A stretch of DNA of 8,195 bases from Thioalkalivibrio sp. (GTDB lineage: Bacteria > Pseudomonadota > Gammaproteobacteria > Ectothiorhodospirales > Ectothiorhodospiraceae). Below, one piece after another: positions 1-5,992 of the stretch. The notes beneath the pieces were generated by a model. That model saw nothing but the letters and a program-made list of their open reading frames with translations, was not told the origin of the DNA and did no database searches. Location: contig PULL01000303.1 of assembly GCA_003550945.1 (NCBI GenBank), positions 1-8,195 on the forward strand, read 5' to 3'. The translations under genes and the position numbers were made by a program. Within the stretch, counting starts at the first letter, position 1, and each line of letters opens with the position of its first letter.

Positions 1-63
1 CAGCGCATTCAGCGCCTGCAGCAGCTGGGAAGGCAGTTTGGTGGTAACCGCGGGTGTCTGCAT
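1..63 (-). CDS. Start of a gene downstream of fliJ, probably fliK (5' part only)
   Basis: Only the first 21 codons are in the window; the gene runs off the left edge. The visible N-terminus reads MQTPAVTTKLPSQLLQALNA and continues. The ATG start is supported by a GGAAG Shine-Dalgarno sequence at 70-74, six bases upstream, and by the open frame to the window edge. The gene lies 112 bp after fliJ on the same strand. In many gammaproteobacteria the gene after fliJ is fliK, the hook-length control protein secreted by the flagellar export apparatus. FliK N-termini are poorly conserved, so this assignment rests on position rather than on a motif. A sigma-54-like promoter in the gap (151-166) suggests the gene can be transcribed separately from fliEFGHIJ. 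Confidence 0.55.
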   Translation of the reverse strand, partial: MQTPAVTTKLPSQLLQALNAL

Positions 64-175
64 CGTGTTCTTCCAGTGTCAGTGACCGCGCGCAGCGCGT
101 CGTTCGTCGGGGCCCATTGGTAACGACGCCCGGTTTTCCGCCCATTGGCAAACAAGTTCCATGCCAGCTGCGGCC
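64..175. other. fliJ to downstream-gene intergenic region
   Basis: This 112-bp gap is the longest break between the structural genes in the window. It holds the sigma-54-like element at 151-166 and a direct repeat of the 9-mer GCCCATTGG on the plus strand at 112-120 and 140-148. It also holds the Shine-Dalgarno sequence of the next gene at 70-74. No convincing terminator follows fliJ, so read-through from the upstream operon is likely in addition to any internal promoter. Confidence 0.6.
151..166 (-). promoter_or_regulatory. Candidate sigma-54 (-24/-12) promoter before the fliK-like gene
   Basis: On the minus strand the sequence reads TGGCATGGAACTTGTT, against the sigma-54 consensus TGGCACGNNNNTTGCW. 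The -24 block TGGCA, the following G and the -12 TTG are in place with correct GG-N10 spacing; the -12 GC dinucleotide is GT. The 10-mer CAGCTGGCAT covering its -24 region is shared exactly with the better promoter upstream of fleR (7412-7427). Transcription would begin near 140, giving a leader of roughly 75 nt to the ATG at 63. A FleQ- or FleR-activated promoter would fit this position. The T at -12 lowers confidence, because that GC is usually the most conserved part of the element. Confidence 0.42.
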
Positions 176-610
176 TCAGCGCGGATTGCGACCGCCGCGC
201 TGGCCGAGCTCGTCGCTTTCCGCCTGGTCCCGGCGCTCCTCCTCGCGCCGCTCTTCGTCCCGGAACCGGTCCATCGCCTTGCCCACCGCATCCTGATGCA
301 CGCGGCACTGGGTCCAGTGGCCACGGCTCTTCTCGAGTTCGGCGCGTGCCCGTTCCACCCGTGCGGCCTGTTCCTCGATGGCCTCGTTGAGGCGCGACAG
401 GAACAGCCGGTACTCGCGGACGTTCAGCCCGATCCACTCCTGGCCGTCCTCGAAGCGGCTCGCGTAGTCGCCCCGATACTCGTTCAGCTGATCCAGGCGC
501 CGCTGCTGCTCTTCCAGCGCGCGCTGACGGTCGGCCAGAATGCGCGCGGCATCCTGCTGACGGCTCTCGGCCACCTGCGCAACGGGTTGCATGCGTTTTG
601 AACGTGTCAT
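176..610 (-). CDS. fliJ: Flagellar export protein FliJ
   Basis: This 144-residue protein is the size of FliJ, the small coiled-coil component of the flagellar type III export ATPase complex. FliJ inserts into the FliI hexamer like the gamma stalk of F1-ATPase and links it to the export gate protein FlhA. The sequence is almost wholly charged helix: an early RMQPVAQVAESRQQDAAR segment typical of FliJ, the central LNEYRGDYASRF, and a second long helix rich in Arg, Glu and Gln from about residue 70. The C-terminal tail after about residue 115 is very rich in Arg and Glu. There is no signal peptide or membrane segment, as expected of a cytoplasmic protein. The ATG at 610 lies 21 bp after the fliI stop with AAAGGA just upstream, so it belongs to the same transcript. 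Confidence 0.9.
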   Translation of the reverse strand: MTRSKRMQPVAQVAESRQQDAARILADRQRALEEQQRRLDQLNEYRGDYASRFEDGQEWIGLNVREYRLFLSRLNEAIEEQAARVERARAELEKSRGHWTQCRVHQDAVGKAMDRFRDEERREEERRDQAESDELGQRGGRNPR

Positions 611-631
611 CGCTTCCTTTCGGCTCCTGTG

Positions 632-2044
632 TTACTCGGTCGATGGCACTGCCGGCGGGTCGTCGCCCTCGGCAGCGGGTTCCTCGCGCCCGGTGAGCGC
701 GTCGAGATTCTTGAGGCTGTCCCGGAAATCCACCGGCTCGCGCATGTCCTGCTGCAGATAGGCTTCCAGGTGCGGAAAATATTCGATCGCGGCATCGACG
801 CGGGGGTCGGAACCCCGCTGGTACGCGCCGACGCTGATCAGGTCGCGGTTGTGCTGGTAGGTCGCATAGACCTGTTTGAACAGGCGAGCGGCCTGGATGT
901 GCCCGGGGTCCGCGATCTCGTTCATCAGACGGCTCACCGAGGCTTCGATATCCACCGCCGGGTAGCGCCCGGACTCGGCGATGCGTCGGGACAGCACCAC
1001 GTGCCCGTCCAGGATCGCGCGGGCCGCGTCGGCGATCGGGTCGTTGTGATCGTCCCCCTCGGTCAGCACGGTGTAGAAGGCGGTGATCGAGCCCTGGTCG
1101 CGCTCGCCGTTGCCCGCGCGCTCCACGAGTTGCGGCAGGCGTGCAAAAACCGACGGCGTGTAGCCCTTGGTCGCCGGCGGTTCGCCGATCGCCAATGCGA
1201 TCTCGCGCTGGGCCTGCGCGAAGCGCGTCAGCGAATCCATCAGCAGCAGCACGTTCCGCCCGCGGTCGCGGAAATATTCGGCGATGGACGTCGCGAGCAT
1301 CGCGCCGTGCAGGCGCATCAGCGGGGAGTGATCCGCCGGCACCGCCACCACGACGGCGCGCGCCATGCCCTCCCGGCCGAGGATGTTCTGCACGAACTCG
1401 TTCACCTCGCGACCGCGTTCGCCAATCAGTCCGACCACGGTCACATCGGCTTCCGTATAGCGCGTCATCATCCCCAGCAGCACGCTCTTGCCCACGCCGC
1501 TGCCGGCGAACAGACCCATGCGCTGGCCACGCCCGACCGTCAGCAGGCCGTTGATCGCGCGCACGCCGACGTCGAGGGGCTCGCGTATCGGATACCGCGC
1601 CAGCGGGTTGATCGGCCGCCCGTCCAGCGACACGCGTTCCTCGCAAGGCAGAGGCCCACGGCCATCCAGCGGTCGCCCGGTGCCATCCAGCACCCGCCCG
1701 AGCAGACCCTCTCCAACGAGGACCTCGCGGCTGTGCTGGGTTGGAATCACCCGCGCGCTGGGTGTCATGCCGCTGATCGAACCCACGGGCATCAGGTAAA
1801 CCCGCTCCCCGGAGAAGCCGACCACCTCGGCCTCCACCTCGGTGCCGCCGACGCCGACCACCCGGCAGCGCCCGCCGACGGGCACCTGCAGACCCTCCGC
1901 CTCCAGCGTGAGTCCCACCATGCGCACCAGCCGGCCTTCTGCGGTGAGCAGCGTCGCGCGCTCGGAACGGCGGCGGAAGCGGCCCAGGGACTCTTCCAGC
2001 GCCACGATGCGGCGTTCGGGATCCAGTGCGGCCGGGAGCGTCAC
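632..2044 (-). CDS. fliI: Flagellum-specific ATPase FliI
   Basis: FliI is the hexameric ATPase that unfolds and delivers substrates to the flagellar type III export gate; it is related to the F1 beta subunit. The 470-residue product has the Walker A loop AGSGVGKS (residues 180-187) and the catalytic-glutamate segment GERGREV (Glu209). The Walker B strand NVLLLMDSLTR follows (Asp270), as does the family signature DDHNDPIADAAR near residue 331. A C-terminal helical region with QVYATYQHNRDLISVGAY completes the family pattern. The start is GTG at 2044: it overlaps the fliH stop as GTGA, has GAGGAG eight bases upstream (2053-2058), and gives the usual FliI length. An ATG further upstream at 2200 lies inside fliH and would add 52 residues of Arg-rich out-of-frame sequence. 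The last 20 or so residues form an acidic, Pro-rich tail beyond the family core. Confidence 0.97.
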   Translation of the reverse strand: MTLPAALDPERRIVALEESLGRFRRRSERATLLTAEGRLVRMVGLTLEAEGLQVPVGGRCRVVGVGGTEVEAEVVGFSGERVYLMPVGSISGMTPSARVIPTQHSREVLVGEGLLGRVLDGTGRPLDGRGPLPCEERVSLDGRPINPLARYPIREPLDVGVRAINGLLTVGRGQRMGLFAGSGVGKSVLLGMMTRYTEADVTVVGLIGERGREVNEFVQNILGREGMARAVVVAVPADHSPLMRLHGAMLATSIAEYFRDRGRNVLLLMDSLTRFAQAQREIALAIGEPPATKGYTPSVFARLPQLVERAGNGERDQGSITAFYTVLTEGDDHNDPIADAARAILDGHVVLSRRIAESGRYPAVDIEASVSRLMNEIADPGHIQAARLFKQVYATYQHNRDLISVGAYQRGSDPRVDAAIEYFPHLEAYLQQDMREPVDFRDSLKNLDALTGREEPAAEGDDPPAVPSTE

Positions 2045-2793
2045 GGCTGTTTCTCCTCGCCGTTCTCTTTCGGCCGTTCGCTGGGCCGTTCGGGCGAACG
2101 CCCGTCGTCGCGACGCTCGCCGCCCCACATCTCGGCGATCACCGCGTTCAGCCGGCTCTCGACCGTGGCGTCCACTCGCGAGGTATCGGTTTCCAGCCAC
2201 GCGCCGCCGCGGGAGAGGGTCGGGTCCTCGATCACTTTCCAGGGCTGTTCCCGATCCGACAGGTGCAGCGCGTCGCGCACGATGCGCGCGTCCTCGGGGT
2301 GCAGATGCAGCCGCACGCTGCGGTCGGAACTGGGCAGCACCGCCAGCGCCTCGCGCACGGCGGCGACGATCTGCCCGGGTTCGGTACGCAGTTCACGCCG
2401 CACCAACTGGCGCGCGATCGTCACCGCCAGCGTCACGAGTTCCTGCTCGAGACGGCGGTCGAGACCTTCGACGAACGGGTGCAGCGACTCGAGCACCTGC
2501 CGCAGGTGCTCGGCCTCGGCCTGCACCGCCGCAGCGCCTTCGCGCCGCCCTTCGGCCTCGCCCTGCCGGAACCCTTCTTCGCGCGCTTCCTGCTGGATCT
2601 GCTCGATCTGCTCGATCGTCATCGGCCGCGGCGCGGGCTCTGCAGCCGGCTCGGTCTTCGCCGGAGACGCCTCGGGCTTCGCGGGCCTGGCAGAAGCCGC
2701 GGCGCGGCGCCGCTTGCCCGGATCCCCCACTTCCGGGGCCTGCCAGCGCTCCACCGCACCGCTCGAACCGCCGTCCATCACCTGACGTCCCAT
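2041..2793 (-). CDS. fliH: Flagellar assembly protein FliH
   Basis: FliH is the cytoplasmic dimeric regulator of FliI and tethers the ATPase complex to the C-ring. Counting from the ATG at 2793 (250 residues), the N-terminus has an Arg-Trp-x-x-Pro motif (RWQAP, residues 16-20), the region known to contact FliN and FlhA in this family. A low-complexity Ala/Pro/Lys linker follows (about 25-57), then a helix with the diagnostic GxxxG ladder at Gly74, 78, 82 and 86. The C-terminal FliI-binding domain contains TLAVTIARQLVRRELRTEP and WLETDTSRVDATVESRL. The last 25 residues are highly charged. The start is uncertain: ATG 2793 has GGGG eight bases upstream, but GTG 2802, GTG 2799 and ATG 2778 are in the same frame and all lie before the RW motif. 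The stop overlaps the fliI start. Confidence 0.92.
   Translation of the reverse strand: MGRQVMDGGSSGAVERWQAPEVGDPGKRRRAAASARPAKPEASPAKTEPAAEPAPRPMTIEQIEQIQQEAREEGFRQGEAEGRREGAAAVQAEAEHLRQVLESLHPFVEGLDRRLEQELVTLAVTIARQLVRRELRTEPGQIVAAVREALAVLPSSDRSVRLHLHPEDARIVRDALHLSDREQPWKVIEDPTLSRGGAWLETDTSRVDATVESRLNAVIAEMWGGERRDDGRSPERPSERPKENGEEKQP
2053..2058 (-). promoter_or_regulatory. Shine-Dalgarno sequence that fixes the fliI GTG start
   Basis: GAGGAG on the minus strand lies inside the end of fliH, eight bases before the GTG at 2044. It is the strongest ribosome binding site seen in the cluster. Together with the GTGA overlap it indicates fliI translation coupled to fliH, and it rules out the longer reading frame that opens at 2200. 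Confidence 0.75.
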
Positions 2794-2886
2794 ATCCACC
2801 ACCCCGTCGACGGGTTGCCTCTACAATGACCGTCCGCGCCCGCCGGCCGCGGATCAGGCCCTTGCCCCGGTTTCCTTCCGGGCCGG
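2794..2886. other. fliG-fliH spacer with inverted repeats
   Basis: About 90 bp separate the fliG stop from the chosen fliH start, much wider than the other junctions downstream of fliF. On the minus strand there is an inverted repeat CCCGG-N7-CCGGG (2866-2882) just after the fliG stop. A perfect 12-bp palindrome CCCGTCGACGGG (2803-2814) lies just before the fliH start codons. Neither is followed by a T-run, so I do not call a terminator. No promoter consensus was recognised. Confidence 0.4.
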
Positions 2887-3903
2887 TCAGACAAACTCCT
2901 CGCCTCCCTTGCCGCCGAGCATGATCTCGCCGTTCTCGGCCATGCGCCGCGCGACGTTGAGGATCTCCTTCTGCGCGGCCTCGACCTCGCTCAGCCGGAC
3001 CGGGCCCTTCGCATCCAGGTCGTCGCGCAGCATCTCCGCGGCGCGCTTCGACATGTTGCGGAAAATCTTGTCGCGGACCTGCTCGTCGGCGCCCTTCAGC
3101 GCGAGCACGAGCGAATCGCTGGTGACCTCGCGCAAAAGCGTCTGGATGCTGCGGTCGTCCACCTCCAGCAGGTTGTCGAAGACGAACATCAGGTCTTCCA
3201 CGCGCTGGGACAGGTCCTCGTCGGTATCGCGGATGCGCTCGATGATCGCGGCTTCCTGCGAAGGGTCCATGAAGTTCAGGATCTCTGCCGCGCTCTTGAT
3301 TCCACCCACGGGCGCGGGCTGGGATGTCGGATCGCCGGCAAACTGCTGCTCCAGGATCTCGTCCAGCTGCTGCAGCGCGGTGGGCTGGATGTCATCGAGG
3401 CTGGCCACGCGCATCAACACGTCGGACTGCATCTGCGACGGCATCAGGCTCAGCACCTCGGCCGCGTGGTCGGGTTCCAGGTAGGACAGTACGATCGCCA
3501 TGATCTGCGGGTGTTCCTTGCGGATCGCTCCCGCCACCGCACGCGGGTCCATCCGCTTCAGCGCCTCCAGCCCCTTCGAGTTGCGCCCGAGCAGGATCCG
3601 GTTGATCAGCCCGCCGGCCTTCTCCTCGCCCAGCGCGGCGGTCAGCACGTTGCGGATGTATTCCTCGGAACCGACACCCAGCGCGGTCTCGTTGCCGACC
3701 GAACGGATGAACTCGTCCAGCACCTCGCTCACCTCGCCACGCGACACGTTGCTCAGGTTGGCCATCGCGATGCCCAGACGCTGCACTTCCTTGGGCCCCA
3801 TGTGCCGCAGCACTTCGGCGGCGGCCTCCTCGCCGAGGCTCATCAGAAACACCGCGGCACGCTCGCCACCCGTGCGGGAACCGCTGTCAGACTGCTCCGC
3901 CAT
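2887..3903 (-). CDS. fliG: Flagellar motor switch protein FliG
   Basis: FliG is the C-ring protein that sits on the FliF ring, generates torque against the MotA-type stator and reverses rotation with FliM/FliN. The 338-residue product matches the family length. The N-terminal FliF-binding domain (about 10-105) begins RAAVFLMSLGEEAAAEVLRH. The middle domain contains the EHPQ motif (residues 130-133) that contacts FliM. The linker has the Gly pair near residue 200, and the MFVF motif is at 239-242. The C-terminal torque helix keeps all five charged positions known from E. coli FliG, each offset by six: Lys270, Arg287, Asp294, Asp295 and Arg303. The ATG at 3903 lies inside the end of fliF (17-bp overlap) with a weak GGATGG upstream, implying translational coupling. 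It appears fully functional. Confidence 0.98.
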   Translation of the reverse strand: MAEQSDSGSRTGGERAAVFLMSLGEEAAAEVLRHMGPKEVQRLGIAMANLSNVSRGEVSEVLDEFIRSVGNETALGVGSEEYIRNVLTAALGEEKAGGLINRILLGRNSKGLEALKRMDPRAVAGAIRKEHPQIMAIVLSYLEPDHAAEVLSLMPSQMQSDVLMRVASLDDIQPTALQQLDEILEQQFAGDPTSQPAPVGGIKSAAEILNFMDPSQEAAIIERIRDTDEDLSQRVEDLMFVFDNLLEVDDRSIQTLLREVTSDSLVLALKGADEQVRDKIFRNMSKRAAEMLRDDLDAKGPVRLSEVEAAQKEILNVARRMAENGEIMLGGKGGEEFV

Positions 3904-5557
3904 CGCTCGCCATCCAGTTCTTCATCAGCTGTGCCACCCGCCTGGGATCCTCCCGCACGATGTTGCGCGCGGTTTGCAGATTGTTCTCGTAGCTGCGGTC
4001 CGCCGCCTTCGGTCCGGCCAGCGCCTTCGGCGTCGTCTCGCGGCCCAGCCCCGCCGGCCCCGCGCCACCGACTTCACCCTCGCCTTCCTCGGTCAGCGCG
4101 AGCCGGGCCAGGTATTCGTCCTGCTCCCGGGAAGCCACACCGCGTTCGGCCAGCGAGCGCAGCAGCGGGCGAACCACCGTCAACGCCAGCACCAGCACCA
4201 TGATCACCGCGAGCAGCGTCTTCGCGAGGTCGGTTACCCAGGGCTCCTGCCACAGCGGCGGCTCCGGCAGCGGCTCGGGAATCTCCACCGGCCGGAACGA
4301 CGCATTGATCACGTTCAGGCTGTCACCGCGTTCGACGTCGAAACCGACCGCCTCGCGCACCAGCGTGGTGATGCGTGCCATTTCCTCTTCGCTCAGCGGC
4401 GCGCGCTCCACCACGCCCTCGGCATTCGGCCGCTCCCGGTAGTCGACCACCACCGCAACCGAGAGCCTGCGCAGGCTGCCCGGCGCTTCGCGGATGTGAC
4501 TCACGGTACGGTCGAGTTCGAAGTTGCGTACCGAGCGCCGGCTCACGGAACCCGGCTGCTCCGCGCGCTCCCGGGCCTCGCCGAACTCGCCGATCACACC
4601 GGCCTCTGGCGGCTGGTTGGTCAGCGCCCCGGGCACGCCCATCATCCCGCGGTCACGACGTTCGTCCTCGGAAATCTGCTCGCTGCGCACCGCCGACCGT
4701 TCGGGATCATAGACTTCCATGGTGCGCTCGACGCGCGAAAAATCGAGGTCGGCGGCCACCTGCGCCCGAATTGCGTCGCTGCCGACGATCGGACTGATGA
4801 TGTCCATGATGCGCCGCACGTAGCCTTCTTCCAGGCGGCGTGTGAAGTCGAGTTGCTGGCCGGTCGCGGCAAGCCCGTCCACGTGGCTTTGCGGCTGGGT
4901 CAGCAGACGCCCGCGCTGGTCCACCACAGTCACGTTCTCGGGGTCGAGATCGGGAATGCTGGACGCAACCAGGTGCACGATGCCCGCGACCCGCGCCTCG
5001 TCGAGCGAGCGCCCTGCGTAGAGATTGACCAGCACCGACGCCGTGGGCCGGGTGCGCTCGCGCACGAACACCGACTGCCGCGGTGCCGCGAGGTGCACAC
5101 GCGCACTCTCCACGCTGTCCAGTGTCGCGATCGACCGCGCGAGTTCCCCCTCGATCGCCCGCTGGTAGCGCGCATCCTCGATCAGGCGGCTGGTTCCAAG
5201 TCCCTGGTCCTTTTCCAGCAGCTCGAACCCGAACCCGGAGGCCTTGGGCAGGCCCTCGGTCGCCAGCTTCAGGCGGGCCTCGTGCAGCTGCCGCGACGGA
5301 ACCTGCAACACGCCCGACGCCGGGTCCAGCCGGTACGGGACACCGGTCCGGTCGAGCGCTTCCATCACCTGGGCGCTCTCGCGCTCCGGAAGGTTGGGGT
5401 ACAGCACCACGTAGGTCGGCCGGGTGAGCCAGAGCACCAGGCTGACCACCAGCGTAACCGCGGCGGCCGCCGCCACGATCAGGCCGATCTGTCGTTCCAG
5501 CGGCAGGCTCGCGAGGCCGCGGAACTGGTCATTGATGGTTGCGAGTGAGGTGGCCAT
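3887..5557 (-). CDS. fliF: Flagellar MS-ring protein FliF
   Basis: FliF forms the MS ring in the inner membrane, on which the rod, C-ring and export gate are built. The 556-residue product has the expected two transmembrane segments. The first is at about residues 22-44 (IGLIVAAAAAVTLVVSLVLW) and the second at about 447-466 (TLLAVIMVLVLALTVVRPLL). Between them lies the periplasmic YscJ/FliF ring-building region, which begins VVLYPNLPERESAQVMEAL and includes FGFELLEKDQGLGTSRL and the ARVHLAAPRQSVF stretch. The cytoplasmic C-terminus, ending ARNIVREDPRRVAQLMKNWM, is the conserved FliG-binding tail and overlaps the fliG start. The start is ATG 5557, 36 bp after fliE. Its AGGGGA Shine-Dalgarno (5571-5576) is 13 bases away, longer than usual, but no better in-frame start is available. 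Confidence 0.97.
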   Translation of the reverse strand: MATSLATINDQFRGLASLPLERQIGLIVAAAAAVTLVVSLVLWLTRPTYVVLYPNLPERESAQVMEALDRTGVPYRLDPASGVLQVPSRQLHEARLKLATEGLPKASGFGFELLEKDQGLGTSRLIEDARYQRAIEGELARSIATLDSVESARVHLAAPRQSVFVRERTRPTASVLVNLYAGRSLDEARVAGIVHLVASSIPDLDPENVTVVDQRGRLLTQPQSHVDGLAATGQQLDFTRRLEEGYVRRIMDIISPIVGSDAIRAQVAADLDFSRVERTMEVYDPERSAVRSEQISEDERRDRGMMGVPGALTNQPPEAGVIGEFGEARERAEQPGSVSRRSVRNFELDRTVSHIREAPGSLRRLSVAVVVDYRERPNAEGVVERAPLSEEEMARITTLVREAVGFDVERGDSLNVINASFRPVEIPEPLPEPPLWQEPWVTDLAKTLLAVIMVLVLALTVVRPLLRSLAERGVASREQDEYLARLALTEEGEGEVGGAGPAGLGRETTPKALAGPKAADRSYENNLQTARNIVREDPRRVAQLMKNWMASDGGAV

Positions 5558-5593
5558 GGTTGCGTTTTCGTCCCCTGTTCAAGACCGTTGCGG

Positions 5594-5911
5594 TCAGATC
5601 GGCATCTTCATCACGTCCTGGTAGGCGGACAGCAGCCGGTTGCGGACCTGGTTCACCGCCTCGAAGGATATGCTGGCCTTTTGCGTCGCGACCATCACCT
5701 CGGCCAGGCTGACGTCCGGGTCACCCTGTTCGAACGCAGTCGCCAGGCTGCGGGAGGCCTGCTGGGTCTGGTTCACGTGGTCGAGGCTCTGCTTGAGCAG
5801 GTTCGCAAAGTCCGGAGCCCCGGCACCACGCGGTGCGGATTGCTCCAGGCCGGCGCTCTGCGCCAGCGCGCGCATCTGGGCCAACACCTGGTTGATCTGC
5901 ATGTCGCTCAT
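5594..5911 (-). CDS. fliE: Flagellar hook-basal body complex protein FliE
   Basis: FliE is the small protein that joins the MS ring to the proximal rod and is among the first substrates of the flagellar export system. At 105 residues it has the normal family length. The conserved C-terminal half contains FANLLKQSLDHVNQTQQAS, the DPDVSLAEVMVATQKASISF signature and VNQVRNRLLSAYQDVMKMPI at the end; the N-terminal 30 residues are variable, as usual. There is no signal peptide, consistent with type III export. ATG 5911 has GAGGA (5919-5923) seven bases upstream. A second in-frame ATG at 5902 is less well placed. It is the first structural gene of the fliEFGHIJ run and lies 81 bp after fleR. Confidence 0.96.
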   Translation of the reverse strand: MSDMQINQVLAQMRALAQSAGLEQSAPRGAGAPDFANLLKQSLDHVNQTQQASRSLATAFEQGDPDVSLAEVMVATQKASISFEAVNQVRNRLLSAYQDVMKMPI

Positions 5912-5992
5912 CTGAAAATCCTCGACTTCATCTCAATTGAACCGCTTAACCATATATTTTTATTGATTTCTGCCTATTCCTTGTGCAGCCAC
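5912..5992. promoter_or_regulatory. AT-rich fleR-fliE intergenic segment, possible regulatory site
   Basis: This 81-bp gap includes a stretch at about 5945-5970 that is almost entirely A and T in an otherwise very GC-rich window. On the minus strand it contains TCAATAAA (5959-5966), matching eight consecutive bases of the published FleQ-binding consensus GTCAATAAATTGAC, but the second half-site is poor. No GG-N10-GC sigma-54 element is present here and I see no convincing sigma-28 promoter. fliE is therefore probably transcribed from the promoter upstream of fleR, with this segment as a possible protein-binding site or weak extra promoter. Confidence 0.35.

Noticed and set aside
79..162. A 27-codon minus-strand ORF between fliJ and the next gene
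   Set aside because: Its ATG lies within the candidate promoter, it has no good ribosome binding site, and nothing in the peptide is recognisable.
9..1646. A minus-strand open frame of 545 codons overlapping fliI and fliJ in another frame
   Set aside because: The product is almost entirely Arg, Gly, Ala and Pro, and the two real genes occupy this region in other frames.
2045..2200. A 52-residue N-terminal extension of FliI starting at an ATG inside fliH
   Set aside because: The extension is Arg-rich sequence overlapping fliH out of frame. The GTG at 2044 has a strong Shine-Dalgarno sequence and gives the normal family length.
629..2785. A plus-strand open frame of 718 codons opposite fliI and fliH
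   Set aside because: It is antisense to two clear family members, is rich in His, Arg, Gln and Ala without any recognisable domain, and has no ribosome binding site. Such frames arise from third-position GC bias.
2866..2882. Inverted repeat after fliG considered as a terminator
   Set aside because: The stem is only five pairs and no T-run follows. The next gene belongs to the same operon.
3500..5548. A plus-strand open frame of 682 codons opposite fliF and fliG
   Set aside because: Same reason: it mirrors fliF and fliG, is low-complexity in composition and shows no domain motif.
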